From an uncultured Muribaculaceae bacterium (GTDB lineage: Bacteria > Bacteroidota > Bacteroidia > Bacteroidales > Muribaculaceae), in assembly GCA_910579305.1 (NCBI GenBank), contig CAJTTA010000032.1:1-24610 (forward strand): a stretch of DNA of 24,610 bases, given 5' to 3'. The notes under the pieces were generated by a model. That model had not been told where the DNA came from. It made no database searches and worked only from the letters and a program-made list of their open reading frames with translations. The position numbers and the translations under genes were made by a program. Positions 7,642-14,884 of this stretch are shown here, one piece after another; within the stretch, counting starts at the first letter, position 1, and each line of letters begins with the position of its first letter.

Positions 7642-7789
7642 CTTAAAGTGTAGCGTTTATTTTGATTTTGGCTGCTGTTAAAATCTTCATCACTGCTCGC
7701 ATGCAGAGATTACTCAACCGATAGCGATCCGATAAATCAAAAAACTTAGTTAGAAAATTGTGTGTAAGTTGAAGTATAAGTTTTTCAGA
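7642..7789 (-). promoter_or_regulatory. rpsL-rpsG intercistronic region with hairpins
   Basis: This 148-base gap is the longest inside the otherwise compact operon. On the transcript it forms a hairpin at 7689-7710: AUC, a 1x1 mismatch, CUGC, a 6-base loop, GCAG, mismatch, GAU. A second small one at 7720-7729 pairs GAU with AUC. In E. coli the equivalent gap is the S7 repressor target, so an S7 site is the leading interpretation, but I see no sequence match I could prove. The region near the rpsL stop is A/U-rich. No open frame of note is present. Confidence 0.45.
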
Positions 7790-8173
7790 TTACTTCTTGG
7801 CGGCCTTAGGACGCTTTGCTCCGTATTTGGAACGACGCTGTGTGCGGCCGTTCACACCGGCAGTATCGAGAGTACCGCGCACGATGTGATAACGCACACC
7901 GGGAAGGTCTTTCACACGACCACCGCGCACCATCACGATGCTGTGTTCCTGAAGATTGTGACCCTCACCGGGGATATAGGAGTTAACCTCCTTACCGTTA
8001 GTGAGACGCACACGAGCCACCTTACGCATAGCCGAGTTAGGCTTCTTGGGAGTGGTGGTGTAGACACGCACGCACACGCCGCGGCGCTGGGGGCATGAAT
8101 CAAGAGCAGGGCTTTTGCTCTTATCCTTCAGAGCTACACGTCCTTTTCTTACAAGTTGTTGAATCGTAGGCAT
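7790..8173 (-). CDS. rpsL: 30S ribosomal protein S12
   Basis: S12 (127 residues) lies at the decoding centre and controls accuracy. The start chosen is the ATG at 8171-8173, giving MPTIQQLVRKGR, the universal N-terminus. An in-frame GTG at 8242 would add 23 non-conserved residues and is rejected. The streptomycin-relevant segments TTPKKPNSA (about residues 40-48) and GGRVKDLPGVRY (about 85-96) have the wild-type lysines, and the aspartate that is methylthiolated in other bacteria is present. It is the promoter-proximal gene of the str-S10 operon, with a leader of roughly 140 bases. Confidence 0.98.
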   Translation of the reverse strand: MPTIQQLVRKGRVALKDKSKSPALDSCPQRRGVCVRVYTTTPKKPNSAMRKVARVRLTNGKEVNSYIPGEGHNLQEHSIVMVRGGRVKDLPGVRYHIVRGTLDTAGVNGRTQRRSKYGAKRPKAAKK

Positions 8174-8226
8174 TCTTTGTCTTTTAAATTTATGGATTAA
8201 ATATATACGTCTTAAGTCAGCGGCTC

Positions 8227-8274
8227 TCAAAGCTTCATCCACGCACTATACAGCGCACCCAATCTACTGACCAT
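8227..8274 (-). CDS. Possible 15-codon leader ORF upstream of rpsL
   Basis: Within the rpsL leader an ATG (complement at 8272-8274) opens a 15-codon frame reading MVSRLGALYSAWMKL and ending in TGA. The stop lies about 53 bases before the rpsL start. The ATG falls at the loop of the hairpin 8261-8283, so its use could affect leader folding. There is no homology or codon evidence that it is translated, and short frames arise readily by chance. Confidence 0.15.
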   Translation of the reverse strand: MVSRLGALYSAWMKL

Positions 8275-8283
8275 CAGTCGATT
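8261..8283 (-). promoter_or_regulatory. Hairpin in the rpsL mRNA leader
   Basis: The transcript reads AAUC-G-ACUGA-UGG-UCAGU-A-GAUU: a 5-base-pair stem with a 3-base loop, a 1x1 G-A mismatch, then 4 more pairs. It sits about 30 bases into the predicted leader and about 90 bases ahead of the rpsL start. The plan (outer AUC/GAU, one mismatch, inner CUG/CAG) resembles the hairpin at 7689-7710 in the rpsL-rpsG gap. A role as a ribosomal-protein binding site is conjecture; the pairing itself is directly visible. Confidence 0.5.
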
Positions 8284-8320
8284 AGAAGCGATAGCTTGTG
8301 TTTATACCCTAAAAGCGATG

Positions 8321-8351
8321 CAAAGTTACTAATAATTAATGAATTACGCAA
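8321..8351 (-). promoter_or_regulatory. Promoter of the str-S10 ribosomal operon
   Basis: On the minus strand the -7 element TAACTTTG (complement of 8321-8328) exactly fits the Bacteroidota consensus TAnnTTTG. It is preceded by TTG (complement of 8349-8351) with a 20-base spacer. Transcription should start near 8314, giving a leader of about 140 bases before rpsL. The intervening sequence is A/T-rich. No other comparable promoter was found within the ribosomal operon, so this is probably the principal one for at least the str part. Confidence 0.85.
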
Positions 8352-8368
8352 TACTTGCATTATTTTTT

Positions 8369-10036
8369 TTACATCAGGGAGTCAAGAGGGCAATTGCGCA
8401 GAGTGCGCGGAAGTTGCTCCATGTATATAAAATACAGCGTGTCGGGAAGTTCGCCTGTGCGCAGATCCCTGAAGGCGGCAATCTCCCCGGGACGCAGACG
8501 CGAGGAGGGGATGCGAAACACTGCAGGGACAAACGGAACCTTCACGCTGTGTATTTTTCTGAGCTTATAGTGCATATTATATGGGGAAAGCGGACTCCTA
8601 TCCATCGAGAATACAAAATTCCCGCACCAGGGCTTAGAGGCGTCGGCCGATGCAAGAGACGGCACATAATACACCGGAAAGGAGCCATACGCCCCAACTC
8701 TTCCTGGCAGTGTATCCCACTCCGTATAGTGCCTGCCGCGCAAGCGAGCAGGCAAGACCACCGTCTGTCCCGCCAACGACCTTCGCGCATAACGGAAGTT
8801 CATCGACACAAGCGTATAAAAATGCTCATTCAGCGGAGTATAGGTCATGCGCAACTGCCAGGGATTCTCATCATGCACATTGCTGACATCGGCCCATATT
8901 ACAGCAGTCCCCGGATCTTCCCTCAATGCCTCGGAAAGCACTTCCGCCTCCTTAGCATAAGCATATTGAGTCACGGAGAGCCACGCATACCATCCGCATA
9001 TCAAGACTCCTACCATTGCGCCGAAAAGTCTATGGGGCTTCTCCACCGACGGGCATACGGAGCGCAACATAATCATTACACATGCCACTATCATAAAGTC
9101 GCTGAACCAGTAGGCCCGCCCCTTTTGCAATGTCGCAAGCCCTATGGCCACACCCACCACAGCACACACGGCCAACACACACAACCTGCGCCTATGCATT
9201 TTCCTATCCCAGCCCATAATAAGCATTATCGCTGTCATTACGACCAACACGACTACCGACGGCATCGTAAGCAGCGAATGCACGACCCATCCGGGATAGA
9301 CACATGACGTGGGCGCATCATGAATCCTCACAAATGTGCCGGGGGCAAGCATCAGCACCAGCGTGCCGGCTATGAAGAATCCTGCAATCATCCATTGCGT
9401 GCGCTTCCACCTGAACCCGTCTGCCACAAGGAGCACACAGATGCCTGCACATATCGAAAGACTGAAACTCTCATGCATCCACCCTCCAAGCATGGCCACG
9501 ACACACATCCACCACCTCAGCGGCGGCGATTCCAGCATCCAGAGCAATACAGGAAGACAAAGACCGAGAGGAACGATATAATTAAATTCACAAGCCATAG
9601 AAATCAGGTAATTATCCCATGGCGGCAATAATAATACCAAAAGCATGGCAATTGCCGTGAAACCTGGCGAGCGCATCACCATTTTCCCTCCCGCGAGACG
9701 CAGCAACGCATAAAGCCCCACTCCGAACATGGAAGCAGCGAAGAGTCGCCCCACAAATGCCGGCAACATTGTGAGAAACAGGATGAGGAGCTTATCCGTC
9801 AACCGGCCGTTGGAATGAACGTAATGGTCACGACAACTCCGCAAAGCGTCGGCAAGATTCTCTACCGGGGCTCCCGCACAACTCCAGAACTCTTCAAAAG
9901 TTCTGCCGGAACCCACCATATAAATCCAGTCATCCACCAAAGGCTGCACACAAAGAGAGAGCACGAGACAACCTGTGACCATTGACAGCAAAACGAACCA
10001 CGACTCAAGCCGCAGATTAGATAATGATAATTTCAT
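8369..10036 (-). CDS. Polytopic membrane protein, DUF6056-like
   Basis: A 555-residue protein from the ATG at 10036; an in-frame GTG at 10060 would add eight residues and seems less likely. It has roughly ten hydrophobic segments between residues 13 and 360 (for example 13-31, 82-112, 125-140, 150-168, 175-205, 215-231, 258-275, 284-302, 312-326, 338-356), then a soluble C-terminal region of about 190 residues. The motif VDDWIY (34-39) just after the first helix and HSNGR (74-78) resemble DUF6056 and other glycosyltransferase-C-like or polymer-modifying membrane proteins of Bacteroidota, where an acidic pair after helix 1 is often catalytic. I recognise the family only by resemblance, and no substrate can be named. 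The stop lies 18 bases before the -33 element of the rpsL promoter. The neighbouring upstream gene is divergent. Confidence 0.6.
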   Translation of the reverse strand: MKLSLSNLRLESWFVLLSMVTGCLVLSLCVQPLVDDWIYMVGSGRTFEEFWSCAGAPVENLADALRSCRDHYVHSNGRLTDKLLILFLTMLPAFVGRLFAASMFGVGLYALLRLAGGKMVMRSPGFTAIAMLLVLLLPPWDNYLISMACEFNYIVPLGLCLPVLLWMLESPPLRWWMCVVAMLGGWMHESFSLSICAGICVLLVADGFRWKRTQWMIAGFFIAGTLVLMLAPGTFVRIHDAPTSCVYPGWVVHSLLTMPSVVVLVVMTAIMLIMGWDRKMHRRRLCVLAVCAVVGVAIGLATLQKGRAYWFSDFMIVACVMIMLRSVCPSVEKPHRLFGAMVGVLICGWYAWLSVTQYAYAKEAEVLSEALREDPGTAVIWADVSNVHDENPWQLRMTYTPLNEHFYTLVSMNFRYARRSLAGQTVVLPARLRGRHYTEWDTLPGRVGAYGSFPVYYVPSLASADASKPWCGNFVFSMDRSPLSPYNMHYKLRKIHSVKVPFVPAVFRIPSSRLRPGEIAAFRDLRTGELPDTLYFIYMEQLPRTLRNCPLDSLM

Positions 10037-10102
10037 TGATACAAAATTAAAAATAAACACAATGAACGAGCCTGCAACATGTGTTAAAAAACGCTAAATA
10101 TG

Positions 10103-10132
10103 TTAGAGACTGTAAAAAAGGCCTTATATTTG
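10103..10132 (+). promoter_or_regulatory. Promoter of the GlmU-type gene
   Basis: TATATTTG at 10125-10132 fits the -7 consensus TAnnTTTG. The -33 region is weak (TTA at 10103-10105, 19-base spacer). The predicted start of transcription near 10138 lies about 40 bases before the ATG at 10178, which supports that start and excludes the in-frame ATG at 10100, which would precede the promoter. Confidence 0.65.
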
Positions 10133-10177
10133 CAGTCGGTATCAGCGCTCTTGCGCAATCCTAAAACATTCACACAG

Positions 10178-11398
10178 ATGCGAAATATCATCCTCTATGA
10201 TTCGGATGCAGTGCACTCCGATATGCTACCGCTCTCCTTCACACGTCCTGTGAGCGACTTCCGGCTCGGCATCACCACCATAAGCGAGAAGTGGCAAGAC
10301 ATGCTTCCGGGAAGTTACAGCGTGCACACCGCAGCATATCTGCAAAGAAAATTCCTCCCTCACTTCGAAAAGGATACTTTCTTCGTAGCCGCCAATTGCG
10401 TTCCCACCCCCGCCCTTGCCCGGAGCATCGCAGAACTGCAGCCGGGAGAGGCTCTCACTCTGAAAGATGGCGAATACGTGGCATTCCGCGGAAGCGCCGA
10501 TGAGTTCAGAGCCATCACCACAGAGTCACTCACCCCGGTGAAAAAGCAATTCGACGGCGATTGCTTGGCACTCCATTTTCTCTACGACTTATTCCTTAAC
10601 AACGCCTCGGCCATAAGAGAAGACTACCGGCGCATCATAGCCGGCAGACAAAGCCGACCACTCTCCCACTCCAACACCATCATAGGCCCTGAGACTCTGC
10701 CGGGAGGAGAGCCTGCTCTCTTCATCGAAGAGGGTGCAAGCGTCGAGGGGGCCATACTCAACGTCACCGAAGGCCCTATATATATAGGTGCGGGAGCCAA
10801 GATCCTTGAAGGCTCATGCGTGCGCGGCCCCGTTGCCCTGTGCCACAATGCCCAGGTCAACATGGGAGCCAAGATATATCCGGGCACTACTCTCGGCCCG
10901 TACTGCAAGGTGGGAGGCGAACTAAACAATGTAGTGATGTTCGGATACTCCAACAAGGCCCACGACGGATACCTCGGAAATGCCGTGATAGGGCACTGGT
11001 GCAATATCGGCGCCGGCACTAATGCCTCAAATCTCAAGAATGACTATTCACTAATACGCCTCTGGAACTATCCCCGCCGCTCATTCATGCGCACCGGTCT
11101 GCAGTTCTGCGGACTGATGATGGCCGACCACTCCAAGGCCGCCATCAACTGCTCCTTCAACACGGCCACGGTAGTGGGTGTGGGCTGCAACATACATGGA
11201 GCCGGATTCCCCCGGCCTTTCATACCCAGCTTCAGCGAAGGCAGCCCCATGGCAGGATTCCGCAATGTGGATCTGCGTAAATTCTTCGACATAGCAGCCA
11301 GAGCCATGGGACGCCGCGGAATCACACTCACCGATGAAGATCGTGAAATTTTCACACGCATCTACGAAGTTGCCTCCACCTACAAGAACGGACGCTGA
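10178..11398 (+). CDS. Alternative GlmU-type nucleotidyltransferase/left-handed beta-helix acyltransferase
   Basis: The 406-residue protein resembles the Bacteroidota family annotated as UDP-N-acetylglucosamine diphosphorylase/glucosamine-1-phosphate N-acetyltransferase (alt_bact_glmU type), which would supply UDP-GlcNAc for peptidoglycan and lipid A. The N-terminal domain begins MRNIILYDSDAVHSDMLPL, with the family blocks LPLSFTRPVSDFRLG and ISEKW in place of the classical GlmU G-rich signature. From about residue 190 onward hexapeptide repeats form a left-handed beta-helix (IYIGAGAKI, GAKIYPGTTLGPYCKVGGE). It contains GHWCNIGAGTNASNLKNDYS, reminiscent of the GlmU acetyltransferase site. The start is fixed by the promoter and family N-terminus. 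The gene is monocistronic or reads into nusB. Substrate specificity is inferred from the family, not proven here. Confidence 0.8.
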   Translation: MRNIILYDSDAVHSDMLPLSFTRPVSDFRLGITTISEKWQDMLPGSYSVHTAAYLQRKFLPHFEKDTFFVAANCVPTPALARSIAELQPGEALTLKDGEYVAFRGSADEFRAITTESLTPVKKQFDGDCLALHFLYDLFLNNASAIREDYRRIIAGRQSRPLSHSNTIIGPETLPGGEPALFIEEGASVEGAILNVTEGPIYIGAGAKILEGSCVRGPVALCHNAQVNMGAKIYPGTTLGPYCKVGGELNNVVMFGYSNKAHDGYLGNAVIGHWCNIGAGTNASNLKNDYSLIRLWNYPRRSFMRTGLQFCGLMMADHSKAAINCSFNTATVVGVGCNIHGAGFPRPFIPSFSEGSPMAGFRNVDLRKFFDIAARAMGRRGITLTDEDREIFTRIYEVASTYKNGR

Positions 11399-11429
11399 CA
11401 CCAATGACACTGACAGCAAAACCTACAAG

Positions 11430-11460
11430 TTGTAATTCTTGGGATTTTTTATTACCTTTG
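11430..11460 (+). promoter_or_regulatory. Promoter of the nusB-yajC-ybbR-coaE operon
   Basis: TTG at 11430-11432, a 20-base spacer and TACCTTTG at 11453-11460 match the Bacteroidota -33/-7 consensus very well. Transcription should begin near 11467, about 55 bases before the nusB ATG at 11523. The region 11399-11522 shows no obvious terminator for the preceding gene. Confidence 0.85.
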
Positions 11461-11522
11461 CAACGAAATAGCGCCGTATCCCGGTGCCTCACCATATATT
11501 AAGAAGCTCCACATATAGAGAT

Positions 11523-12923
11523 ATGATTAATCGCGTCTTGATAAGAATCAAAGTAGTGCAGATGCTCTACTCTTATCTGCTCACCGAGAAGGAATTTTCG
11601 ATTGAATCACAACCCACGCCACCCACCAAGGCTACACGCATGGCCTATGCGCTGTATCTTGACATGCTCGCGCTCATGACCCTCATAGCCGATGACGTGC
11701 ACAAGCGCGGCGGCCAGCAGCCTCTTGCCGACAATCGCTTCATACGCGCCCTCAGAGCCGATGAGAAGATACGCTCCGTGCTTGCCAAGAACCGTGTAGA
11801 GAGATCCAGCCTGCTATCCGAGTCCATCGTTTCGGAGCTTGCAGCCGAGGTCAAGGAATCTGCCGCCTGCCGCGCTTACCTCAAGGAAGGCTCGGTGGAT
11901 ATGGCCGGCGACCTGAAGCTGTGGCGCGAACTGTTTGGCCATGTAATCATCGCAAATCACGCTCTCAATGCCTGCATCGAGGCGCTGCCGGGCTATTCAC
12001 TGCGCGCAATGGACATCATGCGGAATCTCATGGAGGAGACCTTCAGCAACTTCTCATCCTCCCAGAGCCACATTGACGATGCCCTGCGCACACTGCGCCA
12101 TAGTCTCGACATGGCACGTGAGCTATACATGCGTCTGCTCATACTCCCCATAGAGCTCACCGAGCTTCAGGCACGCAACCTGGAGGCGGCACGCAACAAA
12201 TATGTAGTGACCGACCATGATCTCAATCCCAACATGCGTTTCGTGGATAATGAATTCGTGAAAGCTCTTGAAGCCGACCCGCAGATTCATGAAGTGCTGG
12301 AACAGGGAAAGCTATCATGGATAGCCAATAATCCTCTGCTCCTCAACACCCTCCTGAAGGAAGTGACACAATCGCAGGAATACCGCAACTACATGGAAGC
12401 CTCCGCCACCGACTTCGCAGGCGACTGCGAATTCTGGCGCCGAATGCTCAAGTATATCCTTCTCCCCTCCGAGGAGCTTGCCGAGGCCATGGAAGACAAG
12501 TCGGTGTTCTGGAACGATGACATCGACATAATAGGCACTTTCGTGCTCAAGACCGTGCGACGCTTCGCCGAACACGATCCGGAACCGGTGCTGCCCATGT
12601 ATAAAGACAGCGAAGACGCCCACTTCGGCCGCGACCTCTTCATTGCCGCAGTGAAAGGCAAAGAGGAATACCGCGTCATGGTGGACTCTGTGCTCAACAA
12701 AGATTCCTGGGACACCGACCGACTCGCATTCATGGATGTGGTGATATGCATCACGGCTCTCGCCGAGATCATCACATTCCCGAAGATTCCGGTCAATGTG
12801 TCAATCAACGAATATATTGAGATTGCCAAAGCCTACAGTACATCCAAGAGCGGATTCTTCATCAACGGTCTTCTCGGCGCTCTGGTCAACCGCATGCATG
12901 CCGAAGGCACTCTTCTCAAATAA
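11523..12923 (+). CDS. nusB: Transcription antitermination factor NusB with apparently duplicated N-terminal domain
   Basis: NusB binds boxA RNA together with S10/NusE to prevent premature termination of rRNA transcription. The product is 466 residues; E. coli NusB is about 140 and Bacteroidota NusB about 310. The start is the ATG giving MINRVLIRIKVVQMLYSY, the conserved N-terminus; an in-frame GTG at 11484 is rejected. The canonical C-terminal half is intact (WDTDRLAFMDVVICITALAEI, residues about 396-416, then NEYIEIAKAYSTSKSGFFINGLLGALV). Between lie two related blocks. Residues 69-138 (ADNRFIRALRAD to DMAGDLKLWRELF) align with 241-309 (VDNEFVKALEAD to DFAGDCEFWRRML), with about 22 identities over 70 positions by eye. 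The second copy resembles the usual Bacteroidota extension, so the first looks like an extra copy. Confidence 0.93.
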   Translation: MINRVLIRIKVVQMLYSYLLTEKEFSIESQPTPPTKATRMAYALYLDMLALMTLIADDVHKRGGQQPLADNRFIRALRADEKIRSVLAKNRVERSSLLSESIVSELAAEVKESAACRAYLKEGSVDMAGDLKLWRELFGHVIIANHALNACIEALPGYSLRAMDIMRNLMEETFSNFSSSQSHIDDALRTLRHSLDMARELYMRLLILPIELTELQARNLEAARNKYVVTDHDLNPNMRFVDNEFVKALEADPQIHEVLEQGKLSWIANNPLLLNTLLKEVTQSQEYRNYMEASATDFAGDCEFWRRMLKYILLPSEELAEAMEDKSVFWNDDIDIIGTFVLKTVRRFAEHDPEPVLPMYKDSEDAHFGRDLFIAAVKGKEEYRVMVDSVLNKDSWDTDRLAFMDVVICITALAEIITFPKIPVNVSINEYIEIAKAYSTSKSGFFINGLLGALVNRMHAEGTLLK

Positions 12924-12963
12924 ATCAACATTCTAAGAATAACTCTTTAACAGCACAATACAT

Positions 12964-13278
12964 ATGCTCAACTCTATTATTCTCGCCGCTGCAAGCGCAG
13001 GAGGTGACTACACCGGCATCCTCATGATCGTAGCAATGATCGCCATCTTCTATTTCTTCATGATACGCCCGCAAAACAAAAAGCAGAAAGAAATCAAGAA
13101 GGCTCGCGAAGCCATGCAGAAAGGCGACGCAGTCGTGACCGCGGGCGGAATATACGGCCGCATCAAGGAAGTGAAAGAGACAACCTTCATCATCACCATC
13201 GCCGAGGGCGTGAACATCAAGATCGAAAAGACTTCAGTCTACGCCGCTCCCGATCCCGCCGACCAGGCCAAGAAATAA
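12964..13278 (+). CDS. yajC: Preprotein translocase subunit YajC
   Basis: YajC (104 residues) is an accessory inner-membrane subunit of the SecDF-YajC complex. A single transmembrane segment at about residues 16-34 (TGILMIVAMIAIFYFFMI) is followed immediately by the family motif RPQNKKQKE (35-43), then a soluble domain containing GDAVVTAGGIYGRIKEV. The predicted orientation puts the C-terminus in the cytoplasm. Length is typical. It is 40 bases downstream of nusB, with no promoter or terminator in the gap. The leader contains TAACTCTTTA, also found before the aminopeptidase gene. Confidence 0.96.
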   Translation: MLNSIILAAASAGGDYTGILMIVAMIAIFYFFMIRPQNKKQKEIKKAREAMQKGDAVVTAGGIYGRIKEVKETTFIITIAEGVNIKIEKTSVYAAPDPADQAKK

Positions 13279-13302
13279 GCACTTGCGGCACAGGCCCTGC
13301 CG

Positions 13303-14283
13303 ATGAGCATTTTCAGGCATAATTCTTTCTTCAGGGCGATGCGCGCCCCCGGCCGCATACACGACCTCTGCGTCTACGCAGGGTTCGTGCTGGTGGCCGC
13401 TGTGTTTTGGTGCATACTTACCCTTAATGAAGACGCCCAGACAGATTTCGACGTGAGGGTGAAAATAGCCGGCATGCCCGACTCTGTCACTCTCATCACC
13501 GATCCGCCTAAAGTGATTCATGTCAATGTGCGCGACCGCGGCAGTCACCTGCTGCGCCTGCTTCTGCTGCATGACTCTGAAATAAGGCTCGACTTCAAGG
13601 AATTTGCCTCCGACGGTAAATTCTCAGTCTCGCCCAAGGCTATGCTCACCCACATCCGGGCCATATTCGGCAAGGGGGCCACCCTCAGCATAATTTCAGA
13701 CGACTCCATTTCTGTGCCCTACACCACGGTACCCGGCAAGTACGTTCCCGTGAGAATCAACGCAGACATCTCTCCCGCTCTCGGCAAAGTGGTAAGCCAC
13801 AATCTGCGCAGCTCCACAAGACAGGTCAAAGTCTTCGCTGTCAAGGAAATTATCGACACCCTCTCCTATGTATCCACAATGCCCATAGAGCGACGCGACG
13901 TCTCCGACTCGTTCACCGTCAACGTGCAGCTGAAAAGCATCAAGGGAGTGAGGATGGAGCCGTCGTCGGTAAAGGTCACTGTGCCGATAGAGCCGCTTGA
14001 AAACCGTCGCGCGCTCGTGAGCATAAGGCAGATCAACGTACCGACCGGACAGTCGCTGATTCTTTTCCCCGACAAGACAGAGATAAATTATCTCGTGCCC
14101 ATGAGCCGCGGAAATGTATCTCCGGCGGCATTCAACGTAACAGCCGATTATCGCAGCATAACATCACCCTCCGCCCAGCGCATGCCCATAAAAATAAGCG
14201 GTGTGCCTCAAGGTGTGACCGGTGCCACTCTGACAACCGACAGTGTGGAATTCACCATAATACGCCATGTGCCAGCCAAATAG
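13303..14283 (+). CDS. YbbR-like domain protein
   Basis: The 326-residue protein has one transmembrane segment (residues 22-41, LCVYAGFVLVAAVFWCILTL) followed by an extracytoplasmic region of beta-rich repeats. Examples are KVIHVNVRDRGSHLL and VKVTVPIEPLENRRALVSI, typical of YbbR domains. In Firmicutes YbbR/CdaR regulates the diadenylate cyclase CdaA, but no cyclase is encoded nearby. In Bacteroidales this position between yajC and coaE is the usual one and the function is unknown. The 3' end overlaps coaE by 17 bases. Family assignment rests on topology, repeat pattern and synteny. Confidence 0.82.
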   Translation: MSIFRHNSFFRAMRAPGRIHDLCVYAGFVLVAAVFWCILTLNEDAQTDFDVRVKIAGMPDSVTLITDPPKVIHVNVRDRGSHLLRLLLLHDSEIRLDFKEFASDGKFSVSPKAMLTHIRAIFGKGATLSIISDDSISVPYTTVPGKYVPVRINADISPALGKVVSHNLRSSTRQVKVFAVKEIIDTLSYVSTMPIERRDVSDSFTVNVQLKSIKGVRMEPSSVKVTVPIEPLENRRALVSIRQINVPTGQSLILFPDKTEINYLVPMSRGNVSPAAFNVTADYRSITSPSAQRMPIKISGVPQGVTGATLTTDSVEFTIIRHVPAK

Positions 14284-14884
14284 GCCTATCGTAATAGGCG
14301 TCACCGGAGGTATCGGAGCCGGCAAGAGCGTGGTGTGCAGAGTATGCGCCCTGCGGGGCATCCCCCTATATGACTGCGACAGCAGGGCCAGGCGCATCAT
14401 GGAGATCTCTGGCGAGATACGCTCTGCCCTCCGCCATCTTGCCGGGAAGGAAGCCATAATGCCCGACGGATCGGTCAACAGGCCTCTTCTAGCTTCCGTA
14501 ATATTCAATGACCCCGTTCTGCGCCGAGAAGTCAATACTCTGGTGCACAAGGCCGTAAGAACCGACATCGAAGCATGGATCGATCAGATGCGCGCCCCCG
14601 TGGCCATAATCGAGAGTGCCATATTGCATTCATCCGGACTTGACAATATGGTCGATGAGATATGGCTTGTATCCGCCCCGCCGGAGCTCCGCACAGCGCG
14701 TGCAGCCGCCCGCAGCAATCTCTCGGAAGAGCAGATCTCTTGTCGCATCAGCGCACAGCAGGGAGAGTTTGACAATCTCGACAGCTCACGCCTTCACATC
14801 ATCCTCAACGATGGCATGACCCCTCTCCTTCCCCGTATCGACAACTTATTGCACACTCTTATAAATCACAATAACAATGCTTAA
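14267..14884 (+). CDS. coaE: Dephospho-CoA kinase
   Basis: CoaE phosphorylates the ribose 3'-hydroxyl of dephospho-CoA, the last step of coenzyme A synthesis. The 205-residue protein shows the Walker A motif GGIGAGKS at residues 14-21, the substrate-binding DCDSR at 36-40 and an adenylate-kinase-like lid region (RAAARSNLSEEQISCRISAQQ). Length is normal. The ATG lies within the end of the ybbR gene (17-base overlap), which suggests translational coupling. The 3' end overlaps the next gene by eight bases. The CoA pathway genes coaB/coaC lie in the following operon. Confidence 0.96.
   Translation: MCQPNRPIVIGVTGGIGAGKSVVCRVCALRGIPLYDCDSRARRIMEISGEIRSALRHLAGKEAIMPDGSVNRPLLASVIFNDPVLRREVNTLVHKAVRTDIEAWIDQMRAPVAIIESAILHSSGLDNMVDEIWLVSAPPELRTARAAARSNLSEEQISCRISAQQGEFDNLDSSRLHIILNDGMTPLLPRIDNLLHTLINHNNNA

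Noticed and set aside
8174..8242. N-terminal extension of S12 from an in-frame GTG
   Set aside because: The added 23 residues are not part of the conserved protein, and the family starts at MPTIQQL (ATG at 8173).
8339..9307. Open frame of 322 codons on the plus strand
   Set aside because: It is antisense to the membrane-protein gene, rich in His, Arg and Pro with no recognisable domain, and begins inside the ribosomal promoter region. It is a shadow of the real frame.
10042..10049. Possible -7 element (TAATTTTG on the minus strand) for the membrane-protein gene
   Set aside because: It fits TAnnTTTG but lies only about six bases before the ATG at 10036, which would make the mRNA leaderless. 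The nearest TTG is at a poor distance (25-base spacer).
10100..10177. N-terminal extension of the GlmU-type protein from an upstream ATG
   Set aside because: The promoter -7 element lies within this stretch, so transcription begins after the upstream ATG. The family N-terminus matches the ATG at 10178.
11484..11522. N-terminal extension of NusB from an in-frame GTG
   Set aside because: NusB starts with MINRVLIR in this phylum. The extension shows no conserved features.
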